Counted from the first letter of the stretch, positions 1-8,195 are shown. The stretch: 47,109 nt of DNA from Fimbriimonadaceae bacterium (GCA_019638835.1 JAHBTC010000007.1:1-47109), one strand, 5' to 3'. Translations and numbers: made by a program. The notes: generated by a model from the letters alone, not told the origin.

Positions 1-1
1 A

Positions 2-1414
2 CTCGATGAGGGGTCACTCGTCATCCAGCCGATCCGCGTGAGAACGGTTGACGCAGAGCTGACCGCGAAGCTTGTTACGGCAATGGAGCGAAAGGTTCTC
101 GAAGTTCCCGAAGTCGTTACCATATTCTCGAGAAGCGGGACTCCAGAGATAGCGACTGACCCCATGCCACTCAGCATTACTGATTCGTACGTGATGCTCA
201 AACCCCGGAACCAGTGGAGGAGCGGACTCACGAAAGAAAAGCTTGTCGAAGAACTGACGGAGAAGGTGAACCAGGTTCCAGGGCAAGGTTACAACTTCTC
301 TCAGCCGATTCAAATGCGCTTTGCGGAACTCGTTTCTGGTGTCAAAGCCGATATCGGAATCAAGGTTTTTGGCGAAGACCTGGCTGAGTTGAAGCGAAAG
401 GCAGACGAAATCGCGGCGGCCGTGAAGGCGATTCCCGGCGCGCAAGACGTGGAAGTCGAGCAAGTCGATGAAGTTCCCGTGCTGCAGATTGACATTGATC
501 GAGACGCCATCTCGCGAGTTGGAGTGAGCGTGGACGACATTCAAGAGATGATAAAGGTTGCTCTCGGCGGCGAGCCAGTTGGGCAAATCATTGAGGGTGA
601 TAAGCGGTTTGCTCTTACCGTCAAGCTACCCGACAGCGTTCGAAACGACGTAAACGAAATCAAGTCGATTCTGATCGAGACTCCAGAAGGGGGCGGGGTT
701 CCGCTCTCATCCCTGGCACACATCGACAACGCACCAGCTCCCGCTCAGATTTCTCGCGAAATGGGCAAACGTAGGGTCGTTGTTCAGCTCAACGTGAGGG
801 GGACAGACCTTGGGAGTTTTGTGCTTGCCGCGCAGAGCGCGATTAAGACCAAGGTGAAACTAAAGGAGGGGTACTACCTCACCTGGGGCGGACAGTTCGA
901 GAATCTTCAAAAGGCGTCAGCCAGGCTAGCGGTCGTTGTACCGATGGCCCTATCGCTGATCTTCCTCTTGCTCTTCTCGACCTTCGGATCGCTAAGGCAG
1001 GCGATTCTGATATTCACTGGAGTTCCACTAGCAATTACAGGAGGCATTATCAGTCTCTTCATGAGGGGGATGCCGTTTAGCATCGCGGCCGGAGTCGGCT
1101 TTATTGCCCTTTCTGGCGTGGCGGTTCTTAATGGAGTCGTGATGGTTTCCGCGATCAACCGTCTGCGTGAGGAAGGTCGTAGTGTCGCGGACGCCGTTCG
1201 CGAAGGCGCGTCGCAACGCCTACGTCCGGTTCTTATGACCGCGCTCGTAGCCGCTCTCGGCTTCATCCCGATGGCGCTGAACACAGGGATCGGGGCAGAG
1301 GTTCAACGACCCCTGGCAACGGTAGTCATCGGAGGGATACTCTCGGCGACTCTATTGACGCTAGTCGTGCTCCCTGCGCTTTACACGATCTTCGAGCGGG
1401 AGGCTTCGGGCTAG
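2..1414 (+). CDS. Heavy-metal/cation efflux RND pump, inner-membrane subunit (CusA/CzcA type), 5' truncated by window
   Basis: The frame is open from base 2 and runs to a stop at 1414, so the visible part (about 470 residues) is the C-terminal part of a protein that is normally about 1,040 residues. Visible parts are the periplasmic porter domain, including the stretch VSGVKADIGIKVFGEDL that is characteristic of heavy-metal-efflux RND proteins, followed by the C-terminal block of membrane helices (PMALSLIFLLLFSTFGS, then GVPLAITGGI, then FIALSGVAVLNGVVMVSAIN). The family works as a proton-driven trimer that pumps metal ions such as Cu, Ag, Co, Zn or Cd through a periplasmic adaptor and an outer-membrane channel. 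Metal specificity cannot be read here because the N-terminal half lies outside the window. The partner genes would be expected upstream. Family assignment is secure; substrate is unknown. Confidence 0.93.
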   Translation, partial: LDEGSLVIQPIRVRTVDAELTAKLVTAMERKVLEVPEVVTIFSRSGTPEIATDPMPLSITDSYVMLKPRNQWRSGLTKEKLVEELTEKVNQVPGQGYNFSQPIQMRFAELVSGVKADIGIKVFGEDLAELKRKADEIAAAVKAIPGAQDVEVEQVDEVPVLQIDIDRDAISRVGVSVDDIQEMIKVALGGEPVGQIIEGDKRFALTVKLPDSVRNDVNEIKSILIETPEGGGVPLSSLAHIDNAPAPAQISREMGKRRVVVQLNVRGTDLGSFVLAAQSAIKTKVKLKEGYYLTWGGQFENLQKASARLAVVVPMALSLIFLLLFSTFGSLRQAILIFTGVPLAITGGIISLFMRGMPFSIAAGVGFIALSGVAVLNGVVMVSAINRLREEGRSVADAVREGASQRLRPVLMTALVAALGFIPMALNTGIGAEVQRPLATVVIGGILSATLLTLVVLPALYTIFEREASG

Positions 1415-1548
1415 TTTGCCTCAATTGGGACACCAAGTTTACGGCGACGGAGTGACGCTCTCCGTTGTCGTGGAGAGACTCTTGAGAGACCGAAAACCTC
1501 AGTCTCTCCCTGATGAGGACATGTTTGCCACTCTACAGGTTCAAATCT

Positions 1549-1624
1549 TGGCGGCCCCGGAGGGACTCGAACCCCCGACGCCCTCCTTAGGACGGAGGCG
1601 CTCTATCCCCTGAGCTACGAGGCC
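1549..1624 (-). tRNA. tRNA-Arg (anticodon CCU)
   Basis: The reverse complement folds into a full cloverleaf. The 7-bp acceptor stem is GGCCTCG with CGGGGCC and includes one G-T pair. The D-arm is GCTC...GAGC, the anticodon stem is CCTCC/GGAGG with loop GTCCTAA, and the T-arm is GGGGG TTCGAGT CCCTC. Loop positions 34-36 read CCU, which decodes AGG (Arg). The discriminator base is G and the CCA end is encoded. It is a solitary tRNA between an efflux gene and an unknown gene, on the opposite strand to both. Confidence 0.96.
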
Positions 1625-1695
1625 GGAGGCGGAAGGGTACCCGCAACGAACCCGGCGGCTGACCCGTAGTCCAAGTACGACCCGGTACGCTACCG

Positions 1696-2310
1696 ATGTT
1701 GACCATGCCGCACGAACTGAACGACGAAGCCCTTTCCGGGGTCATCGAGCGCGCCCACGAACTGCAGATGCAAGATCAAGAGTTGGCGTCCTACGAAGCG
1801 TTCGTACAAGCGGCCGAAGAAGCAGGTGTCCCGCGAGAATCGGTCTTGCAAGCTCTTCGCGAACGGCTTGCAACTGCGCCCCAATTCAAGGTGGACGATC
1901 TCGTCTTCGCCCCCGGCGCGGACGGCTGGCTTTACATTGCCAAGATCACGGGACTTGAGGAAGGAGTTGCGCAGCTAAAGTTCGCGAACGGCGCCGATGC
2001 GTCGTTTACGACCAACAAACTGATGTCCATGTCGCTTCTTCCCAACCAAAAGGTGCAAGTCAATCTTCCCGGGTGGGGAGGCTGGTACGGCTCAACTGTC
2101 GTATCCATCAACCACTTCGCGCACAGCCTGACGGTGAACGCTTCCGGAATTCAGCAAACGGTGACGATGGATGCGGTCCGCATTCGACCAGAAGTCGCCG
2201 ATGGAAAGGAGCGGAAGTTCACCAAGACCGAGTTCATTGAGTGGGTGGTCACGGCCGCAGTCTCAAGTGCCGTGGTCGGGGCACTGGTCACTTGGCTCAT
2301 CATGCGTTAG
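1696..2310 (+). CDS. Unknown protein: N-terminal helical region, Tudor/SH3-like middle, C-terminal membrane anchor
   Basis: 204 residues, not recognised as a named family. Residues 1-55 are charged and predicted helical (HELNDEALSGVIERAHELQ). Residues about 58-160 look like one or two small beta-barrel modules: FKVDDLVFAPGADGWLYIAKI followed later by LPGWGGWYGSTVVSIN, a pattern seen in Tudor/DUF4537-like repeats. The last 25 residues form one hydrophobic segment (AVSSAVVGALVTWLIM), so the protein is probably C-tail anchored with its bulk in the cytoplasm. An alternative start is the Met at 1705. No strong ribosome binding site is visible. The stop codon shares bases with the stop of the convergent CorC gene. 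The Tudor-like reading is an inference from the residue pattern only. Confidence 0.8.
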   Translation: MLTMPHELNDEALSGVIERAHELQMQDQELASYEAFVQAAEEAGVPRESVLQALRERLATAPQFKVDDLVFAPGADGWLYIAKITGLEEGVAQLKFANGADASFTTNKLMSMSLLPNQKVQVNLPGWGGWYGSTVVSINHFAHSLTVNASGIQQTVTMDAVRIRPEVADGKERKFTKTEFIEWVVTAAVSSAVVGALVTWLIMR

Positions 2311-3734
2311 TTCGCGCCGAGAGCAAACTCGTCGGCGGTTTCCGGAGCGGTGAGTGGCACGATCCCAACACGGACGATCCGGCGCCCATCCGTCTCGTTC
2401 ACCGTGAATCGGAAGCCATCATCCTCAATCGCCTCACCTTCACCGGGTTGGCGCCCGAACAACCCGAATACATACCCGCCAAGGGTGTCCACCTCGTCGT
2501 TCTCAAACCGGGTACCCAATTCTTCATTGAGGTCAGATAAAGGATAGAGGCCATCCACCTCCCATCCCTCTTCGGTGGAAGTTAGGAGCAAGTCCACCTC
2601 ATCTTCGTCGTATTCATCCTTGATTTCGCCTACTAGTTCTTCGACGATATCCTCAATGCTGACCACGCCGGCCGTGCCACCGAACTCGTCTTGTACGATC
2701 GCGAGTTGAGTCTGTTTGACGCGCATCTCCATCAGGAGTTCTTCGAGGAGGATTGTCTCAGGGACAAACATGGCTTCGCGTAGCAAGGATCGAAGTGGCA
2801 CCCTATCTTCGCCTAGTTGCGCCTTCAACACGTCCTTTGCGTGGATGATTCCGATGATTGAATCATCGTTCTCTTCAAACACGGGGAGACGGGAGTGACC
2901 GCTCTCCACCACGACTTTGACAACTTCTTCTAACTCCGCATTGACGGAGATGCTATCAACCTCAACGCGTGGGGTCATGATTTCGCGCGCGACCGTGCGC
3001 CGAAACTCAAGGACAGATTCCAATAGCTCTCCCCGAGCCTCCGACCAATTCTCATCTTCGCCCGCACCCTCCAGGATCGTTCGAATCTCGTCTTCCACTC
3101 GGTCATCATTTGAGTCTTCCTTCTCGTCGTTGTCCTGGCGTACGAGGCGGCGTAATCCTTCACTCAGTCGTAAGGCAGTTGCCATGAGTGGGCCGGACTT
3201 GACCCAGAACCGAAGCCACCCACGAGCACTCGCTAGGGTGCGAGACGAGTTTTCTTCGGCCCGATACCGTACGAGGGTGGTGAGAGACCCGAGGATCACC
3301 CACATCAAAACGAATACTCCCGAATAGATTAGAAGTCGGTTTTGGTTTGACATCCCATTCTCGGGTAAGGCCCCCATGGTGAGGGCGATCGCGCCGAGGG
3401 TCGCTGTCAGTGCGCAACCGAGAAAGGCAACGCTCTGGATCAGCCGAAGCGCAAACCTCGTTTTGGGCAGTTCGTAAGGGAGATCGGTTACCCCAAGTGC
3501 CCCGACAAGGGCTGAGGACTTCATGCGATCAAGAGCGCGCTCTAGGCCAGCGAATCGCACGGCAAGGAAAGTGAAGAGCACGGTGCCGATCAGGAGCAAC
3601 GGAAACTGCCACGCGGGGGGGACTACGACGGAAGCTACTCCGGAGGCCAAGGCGAGGGGTATCGGGAGGGCCCTCCCACTCTGAGAATTCAAAGTAGGCC
3701 GGGCCGGGGTACGTTTTGGAGGGTCTGCTTTCAT
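2307..3734 (-). CDS. CorC/HlyC-type CBS-domain membrane protein
   Basis: 475 residues. Four hydrophobic stretches in the first 155 residues (around 25-40, 45-60, 96-122 and 134-155) form the membrane part. They are followed by a charged linker rich in D and E, a pair of CBS domains (about 250-370, starting REIMTPRVEVDSI, with the second containing the conserved QDEFGGTAGVVSIEDIVEE) and the C-terminal CorC/HlyC transporter-associated domain (about 385-465). Proteins of this family are linked to magnesium/cobalt efflux or to stress tolerance; the haemolysin name is historical. The membrane region is not an obvious DUF21 (CNNM) domain, so transport itself is uncertain. It is the last gene of the rpsU-pgpH-ybeY-DGK run, 35 bp after the DGK gene, and genes of this type commonly sit there in other bacteria. 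Confidence 0.88.
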   Translation of the reverse strand: MKADPPKRTPARPTLNSQSGRALPIPLALASGVASVVVPPAWQFPLLLIGTVLFTFLAVRFAGLERALDRMKSSALVGALGVTDLPYELPKTRFALRLIQSVAFLGCALTATLGAIALTMGALPENGMSNQNRLLIYSGVFVLMWVILGSLTTLVRYRAEENSSRTLASARGWLRFWVKSGPLMATALRLSEGLRRLVRQDNDEKEDSNDDRVEDEIRTILEGAGEDENWSEARGELLESVLEFRRTVAREIMTPRVEVDSISVNAELEEVVKVVVESGHSRLPVFEENDDSIIGIIHAKDVLKAQLGEDRVPLRSLLREAMFVPETILLEELLMEMRVKQTQLAIVQDEFGGTAGVVSIEDIVEELVGEIKDEYDEDEVDLLLTSTEEGWEVDGLYPLSDLNEELGTRFENDEVDTLGGYVFGLFGRQPGEGEAIEDDGFRFTVNETDGRRIVRVGIVPLTAPETADEFALGAN

Positions 3735-3769
3735 GCTAGATGAGCCATAGAATTTCGCTGGCCCTTTAT

Positions 3770-4474
3770 CTATTTCGGCGTTAGACCGAATAACACTACC
3801 CCGACGACGATTCCAACGAAGGCCCCCAGGGTCAATTCGAATAACGAATGGAACTTCGCTTCGTACCGGGACTGGGCGATGATTCCGGCGAGAAGAACGG
3901 AAATTGCGGCAACGATTGCGTTATCCGCGAGGAAAAACACGCACGTTGCGAAGAAGAACCCGAGGGCAGAGTGACCGCTCACTTGGCCACCCTGTAACAC
4001 GCGTCCATGACGCCCCAATCCTTTGCCAATTGTGACTGCGACAATCACGGCGAGCGTGCCGGCGATGATCCTCACCATTACTGGGGCGCCGATCGTATCT
4101 GCGGTAAGCGAGAGTCGGATACGTTCCCATTGTTCATCGCCCACCATGATCACGGCACCGACAAGGATCGCCATCACAGTCGTGACGAGGACGGCCCCGG
4201 CGGCGATGTCTTTCGCGAACTTAGCGAGGGGGTGATAGTTTGGGCTGATCAAGTCAACGGTTGCCTCAATGGCCGAGTTGAACATCTCGGCGACCAAGAC
4301 AAAGGTGATCATGAACAGCAGAATGAGAAGTTCTCTGGTGGAGAGCCCTAACGCGAGCGCGCCAAGCATCGTCACCAGTGTCACCGTGAGGTGAATCCGC
4401 ATATGACGTTGAGTGCGGAAGGTGTGGATGACGCCATTGAACGCGGCCCGGAATGGGGTAAGGAAGTCCTTCAA
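3770..4474 (-). CDS. Fusion of a prokaryotic diacylglycerol/undecaprenol kinase with a PAP2-type phosphatase
   Basis: 234 residues; the stand-alone kinase is about 120. Residues 1-110 are a DgkA-family kinase: three membrane helices and the signature EMFNSAIEATVDL (63-75) followed by HPLAKFAKDIAAGAVL. In Gram-positive-like lineages this family phosphorylates undecaprenol; in E. coli it phosphorylates diacylglycerol. Residues about 130-230 carry the phosphatase motifs of the PAP2 superfamily in order: K151-x6-R158, SGH at 166-168, and SR 202-203 x5 H209 x3 E213, where the usual final residue is Asp. Start is a TTG overlapping the ybeY stop (TTGA), so translation is coupled. Kinase and phosphatase in one chain suggests control of a lipid-phosphate pool such as the undecaprenyl carrier, which is an inference. 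Confidence 0.88.
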   Translation of the reverse strand: MKDFLTPFRAAFNGVIHTFRTQRHMRIHLTVTLVTMLGALALGLSTRELLILLFMITFVLVAEMFNSAIEATVDLISPNYHPLAKFAKDIAAGAVLVTTVMAILVGAVIMVGDEQWERIRLSLTADTIGAPVMVRIIAGTLAVIVAVTIGKGLGRHGRVLQGGQVSGHSALGFFFATCVFFLADNAIVAAISVLLAGIIAQSRYEAKFHSLFELTLGAFVGIVVGVVLFGLTPK

Positions 4475-4947
4475 GATCGGACCTCATTGTGCGGCGCGGA
4501 GTGCCAATTTTCATCGGCTCTGAGTCCGACCTTGATCGCAATCTCGTTCATCCGGCGCACCATATCGTCCCGGTCTTCGTCGCTCTCGTCATCGAATCCG
4601 AGGAGGTGGAGACCTCCATGAATCGCAAGCATCGCGGCTTCGTCGCTCACGGATACTCCCCGTGCCTTCGATTGCCTTCGCGCAAAGTCAACGGATATTG
4701 CGATCTCACCGAGCCAGCCATGGGTTTGGGTAGGGGCGGGAAAGGAAAGCACGTCCGTCGGCTCGGGCAGGTCTCTGAAAGCCGAGTTCAAGCCGGCGAT
4801 CTCTTCGTCCGCCATCAAGACAACCTCAATGTCCATATCAGACCTTTGGTAATGGGAGAGAAGGGCCTCAAGTGCCTCCCGAATACGATCACCTTTCAGC
4901 CGACTCGGTGAGCGGTTCGATAGGTGAATCATTCGAGAGTTCCTCAA
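4471..4947 (-). CDS. ybeY: Endoribonuclease YbeY (rRNA maturation factor)
   Basis: 158 residues from the first Met. A second Met at 4932 (MIHLSNRSPSR) gives a length closer to the family norm and may be the true start. The family is a single-domain zinc endoribonuclease that takes part in 16S rRNA 3'-end maturation and ribosome quality control. The core PEPTDVLSFP (61-70), the G-E-I-A-I-S strand and the metal site HGGLHLLGFDDE (H110, H114) are present. The usual third metal ligand is His, but here the equivalent residue is Asp 120. It overlaps the end of the pgpH-like gene by about 40-59 bp and is followed by the DGK fusion with a TTGA overlap, matching the widely conserved pgpH-ybeY-dgkA order. 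Confidence 0.94.
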   Translation of the reverse strand: MRNSRMIHLSNRSPSRLKGDRIREALEALLSHYQRSDMDIEVVLMADEEIAGLNSAFRDLPEPTDVLSFPAPTQTHGWLGEIAISVDFARRQSKARGVSVSDEAAMLAIHGGLHLLGFDDESDEDRDDMVRRMNEIAIKVGLRADENWHSAPHNEVRS

Positions 4948-6400
4948 CCACGGCCGTGTCCGGGTATTCGATTCGGTCGTGACGGAGGGCGTTCACGGTA
5001 TGCGTGAACGACTCCGCTATCAAGGAGACGTCGCGGAAGGTCAAATCGCATTCGTTCAGTTGGCCATCTGCGCGACTTCGCTCTACGATGTCCTGAATCA
5101 TGCGTTCGCATTCTTCTTGGTTCCGGCAGGTCCGCGTTGCCGCCTCAACCTGATCAGCGAGGTGAAGAATCGCAATCTCACGGGTCTGGGGTACTGGGCC
5201 GTCGTAGCGGAAGAACTTCTCGAGACAAGGTTGCTCGTCGAGTTGCGGCTCAGGCACATCGGAACCTGTTGTCGCCCGGTGATAGAAGTAAGTGATCAAA
5301 CTTGTTCCATGATGCTGGCGGATCGCGTCAAGGATGATTCCCGGTAGTTTCTTCTGCTTTCCGAGTTCGACGCCATCACGGACATGGGCGGTGAGCACTT
5401 GAGCGCTCAAAGCGGGCGACATGTGGTCGTGCGGATTCTCACCGGTTTGATTCTCGATGAAATAAGCGGGTCGCACGGTTTTCCCAACGTCGTGGAAGTA
5501 AGCCATTGTCCGAACCAGCACTGGGTTGGCACCCACCTTCCGTGCGGCGGCTTCTGCGAGGTTCGCCACGCCGATACTGTGAGCGTACGTACCTGGTGCA
5601 CGCAGGGCGAGGTCGTGAAGAAGTGGATGTTCAGGACTGCAGAGTTCGAGAAGCGTCCAGTCGGAAACGAGGTCAAACACTCTCTCAAAGAGGGCGAGGC
5701 CAAGCCAGAAAACGCTTGTAGCGATGAACGCCGCAACAACCGCCCAAAGGGTGCCGACCGTCATTTGGGCGAGCGTTACTCCCGCGACGATCCCGAGGCT
5801 CAAGGCGATGATTACATTTGCGCCGCTTTGGATAGAGACAGCGCGCAAAAGATGGGAGCGCTGCTTCATGGGGTTGACTGCGTGGGCACCGACCACACCG
5901 GCAATCCAAGATGCAGTTACCAACTCGATACTGATCATCCCGCTCAATCCCATGAGGAGGGCAGTGAAACTTAAGCCGAGCAAGGCGGCGGATGGGCCGA
6001 TCAAGGCACTGACAAGCATCGCCTGGGCCACGATCGGTCCAAGTTGGAGGTACTCGGTGCCGACGTGAGATTCGCTTCCAAGCACGGCTCGGATCGCCTG
6101 GCCCCCAAGGATTGCCAAAATGGCCGTTGCATAGACGATTCTTTCGTGCTTGTCCACCGACGAGGTTGACTTCGAAATCTGCCTCAGATGGATGTGGACG
6201 AGGAAACTCGCCGCAAGGGATACGAGAACTAGCCCCCCGGCTTCAAGGAAACTCCATGGCCAAGGCATATGGAGGGCTAGGGCTCCTCCCATGAGAATCG
6301 CGCCCAGAACGCGGGCCGATAAATCAGACACCCACGGTCGCCAGAAGGCTTGCGAGCCTAAGCGATTCGTGGGTGCCGGGGTGCGCCCGGAAGATTTCAT
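4889..6400 (-). CDS. 7TM-HD membrane phosphohydrolase (PgpH-like, probable c-di-AMP phosphodiesterase)
   Basis: 503 residues. About seven membrane segments occupy residues 30-240 and lead into an HD domain: H274 in GTYAHS, the HD pair H303-D304 in AYFHDVGK, then NPHDHMSP and AIRQHHGTSLI. The order and motifs match the PgpH family, which hydrolyses cyclic di-AMP. The usual large extracellular 7TMR-HDED domain at the N-terminus is absent; typical PgpH proteins are about 700 residues. Start ATG has GGAG nine bases upstream. It is 30 bp downstream of rpsU and overlaps ybeY. Substrate is inferred from family and context; the presence of a DarA-type receptor at 20408 supports c-di-AMP use in this organism. 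Confidence 0.9.
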   Translation of the reverse strand: MKSSGRTPAPTNRLGSQAFWRPWVSDLSARVLGAILMGGALALHMPWPWSFLEAGGLVLVSLAASFLVHIHLRQISKSTSSVDKHERIVYATAILAILGGQAIRAVLGSESHVGTEYLQLGPIVAQAMLVSALIGPSAALLGLSFTALLMGLSGMISIELVTASWIAGVVGAHAVNPMKQRSHLLRAVSIQSGANVIIALSLGIVAGVTLAQMTVGTLWAVVAAFIATSVFWLGLALFERVFDLVSDWTLLELCSPEHPLLHDLALRAPGTYAHSIGVANLAEAAARKVGANPVLVRTMAYFHDVGKTVRPAYFIENQTGENPHDHMSPALSAQVLTAHVRDGVELGKQKKLPGIILDAIRQHHGTSLITYFYHRATTGSDVPEPQLDEQPCLEKFFRYDGPVPQTREIAILHLADQVEAATRTCRNQEECERMIQDIVERSRADGQLNECDLTFRDVSLIAESFTHTVNALRHDRIEYPDTAVVEELSNDSPIEPLTESAER

Positions 6401-6430
6401 AGTGATCTTCTCCGGGGAGAGACAGAAAGA

Positions 6431-6604
6431 TTAGCCGCGTGAACTAACGCGTCGTCGGCTCTGCCGTCGGCGTCGTTCGCTCGGTTTTTCGTAGTGCGCG
6501 TGATCCTTGAGATCACGGAGCAGGCCGCTGTGCTGAACCTTCTGATTGAAGCGCTTCATGGCGCTGTCCAGCGATTCGCCTGCGTGAACTGACACGTAAA
6601 CCAT
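6431..6604 (-). CDS. rpsU: 30S ribosomal protein bS21
   Basis: 57 residues, beginning MVYVSVHAGESLDSAMKRFN and ending in an Arg-rich tail (YEKPSERRRRQSRRR), the usual layout and length of bS21. The protein binds the 30S platform close to the anti-Shine-Dalgarno region and assists initiation. The ATG at 6604 is preceded by AAGG at about 10 bases. It heads the minus-strand operon with the pgpH-like gene, ybeY, DGK and CBS genes. An rpsU gene close to pgpH/ybeY is a recurring arrangement in bacteria and ties ribosome assembly genes together. No yqeY or phoH gene is present between them here. Confidence 0.95.
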   Translation of the reverse strand: MVYVSVHAGESLDSAMKRFNQKVQHSGLLRDLKDHAHYEKPSERRRRQSRRRVSSRG

Positions 6605-6684
6605 TGTCGTTTGACCTTAGTGGACGCTAATGATACCTCTTCAACCTAGTATCGGAAGAATTCGCCCAGTGGACGATAGGCCCG

Positions 6685-7533
6685 TTACGGTCGGTAGACG
6701 AACTGGCCCAACCCCTTCGATACGGTCGCATCCGCATCACCTTCGATGCAAACGACAGTAATTACAGATTCTCCGGTGGACATCTCGATGCGGCGGTTGA
6801 TCCCAGTGCCATGCATGATATGACCATTACCCGCGAGAATCACCATGACGTCCTTTGAACTAGGGCGACGACGCATTACGGCGAGCGCATTTGCGGCCAT
6901 ACCTTCGTCCCACATCACCATGCCTCGGTACATGCCATCAAGCGCAGCCCCCGGAGGGTGTCCTTCCATCATCGCGTTGAAGAGCGTGCGGTGGGCGGTG
7001 AGATTCATGTCCATACGAGGCACTCGCTGCTTCATTTCGTCGGTCATGGCGTCCATCCCCGTACGTGAGACCGAACTCACCCAGGGTCGAGGCACATTCA
7101 GTGCGAACAGCCCAAGACGATGAGTACGAACCGAGTCAAAGATCGGCTTATACAAGGTGTAATCGAAGCCCCACTGATTCTTCCAATCGGATCGCTGGAT
7201 AAACTCTTCTTCGGACCACATCCCTTGCGCCCATGGATTGAGATTGGCTTGGTTATCAAAAGTGAACATTTCCAGGCCGACCGAAACGCGACGGCCGTCC
7301 GCAACAAGCGCTTCAATCACTTCGGCTTGGGCTCGGTGGTGTTCGGCGTTATCGTGTGACTCACCTACGAATACAAAACGCATGCCCCGCGCTGCCTCGG
7401 CGATCGCGCTTGCCTCAACGGATCGGCCCTGCGGCAACTGCGTGTAGCCTTTGCTGGCTTCAACGAGCCCAGGGGCAGAGATCGGCAGTTGGTAAACGTT
7501 CGCGGCAACGAGAACTGCGGCCCAAACACTCAT
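6685..7533 (-). CDS. ChaN-family putative haem-binding/iron-regulated protein
   Basis: 282 residues from the Met at 7533, chosen because it gives a clean signal-like N-terminus (MSVWAAVLVAANVYQ) and avoids overlapping the divergent gene at 7569; a longer frame reaches 7575. The ChaN domain spans most of the protein: FVFVGESHDNAEHHRAQAEVI near residue 60, GLEMFTFDNQANLNPW, and a late AGNGHIMHGTGINRRIE block. ChaN of Campylobacter is a haem-binding lipoprotein, and the fold is related to EreA/TIKI-type enzymes. No lipobox Cys is seen, so this one is probably periplasmic. Function in iron or haem handling is family-based. It has 35 bp to the divergent gene, so promoters must be close together. 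Confidence 0.85.
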   Translation of the reverse strand: MSVWAAVLVAANVYQLPISAPGLVEASKGYTQLPQGRSVEASAIAEAARGMRFVFVGESHDNAEHHRAQAEVIEALVADGRRVSVGLEMFTFDNQANLNPWAQGMWSEEEFIQRSDWKNQWGFDYTLYKPIFDSVRTHRLGLFALNVPRPWVSSVSRTGMDAMTDEMKQRVPRMDMNLTAHRTLFNAMMEGHPPGAALDGMYRGMVMWDEGMAANALAVMRRRPSSKDVMVILAGNGHIMHGTGINRRIEMSTGESVITVVCIEGDADATVSKGLGQFVYRP

Positions 7534-7568
7534 GTCCCTCAGTTTAGTCCAGGTGTAACATTCGCAAC

Positions 7569-8195
7569 GTGGCAAATCCTAAGCCAGCGAAGCGGATGAA
7601 AGCTTGGCCAATCCTATTGGTCGCAATCATCACTGTGCTCGGTGGGTCAGGATTTGTGGTTTGGCGCACCTACTTCAGGCCCAAGCCATCCGTTCATAGG
7701 CCGCCTTTGATTGTGCCGTCGATTGAGGATCCATCGGCCCCAGAGACGGACGAGGAAGCGAATCTGAGGGTTGCGGACTGGTGGCGGCAGGGAAATGTGC
7801 GCGCCACCGGAGCAATTGACACCATTCAAGAAGCATTTGCGGAAGCAAAACGCGTCACGAAACAGGCAAAGCCGGACACCAAAGAAGCCCTCGAAGCGGC
7901 CTTCGATTTGATCGACGACGCGGGATCGAACATGGCCGAGTGCACCACGAATCCTCCTTCCACTGAGCAGGTAGCAAGCGATTTCCGAAAGTGGGACGAG
8001 GCCCGGATTCGAAATATTGGCCGAGCCGAGACGGCCGCAATGAATCTGCGGGAAGCATTTGGCATCGTGAGTAGTCTTGCGCCCGCGCACCCTGAGTTGA
8101 TCCCACTCAAGAGACTAACGGGTCTCGCTCGAGAAGATGCGATCTTGGTGGTGACGGGCTTTGGGGGCCAGTGGCCTCCTCCAAATTTGGAGTAG
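7569..8195 (+). CDS. Unknown protein with one N-terminal membrane helix
   Basis: 208 residues with a GTG start. A short basic N-terminus (KPAKRMK) precedes a single hydrophobic helix (residues about 12-32, AWPILLVAIITVLGGSGFVVW). The rest is a mostly helical, charged domain with a Pro-rich linker (KPSVHRPPLIVPSIEDPSAP), probably on the outer side of the membrane. No recognised domain or catalytic motif. It leads a plus-strand run of closely spaced genes (18 bp to the next gene, 26 bp to the one after). Confidence 0.72.
   Translation: MANPKPAKRMKAWPILLVAIITVLGGSGFVVWRTYFRPKPSVHRPPLIVPSIEDPSAPETDEEANLRVADWWRQGNVRATGAIDTIQEAFAEAKRVTKQAKPDTKEALEAAFDLIDDAGSNMAECTTNPPSTEQVASDFRKWDEARIRNIGRAETAAMNLREAFGIVSSLAPAHPELIPLKRLTGLAREDAILVVTGFGGQWPPPNLE

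Noticed and set aside
1472-1509. Inverted repeat GGAGAGACT/AGTCTCTCC as terminator of the efflux pump gene
   Set aside because: The 20-base loop and absence of a T tract make it a poor terminator; it may be chance.
1416-1613. 65-codon frame after the efflux pump gene
   Set aside because: Its second half lies inside the tRNA-Arg gene on the opposite strand and it has no protein-like features.
5384-5974. Open frame of 196 codons on the plus strand
   Set aside because: It is antisense to the PgpH-like gene, whose HD motifs are intact.
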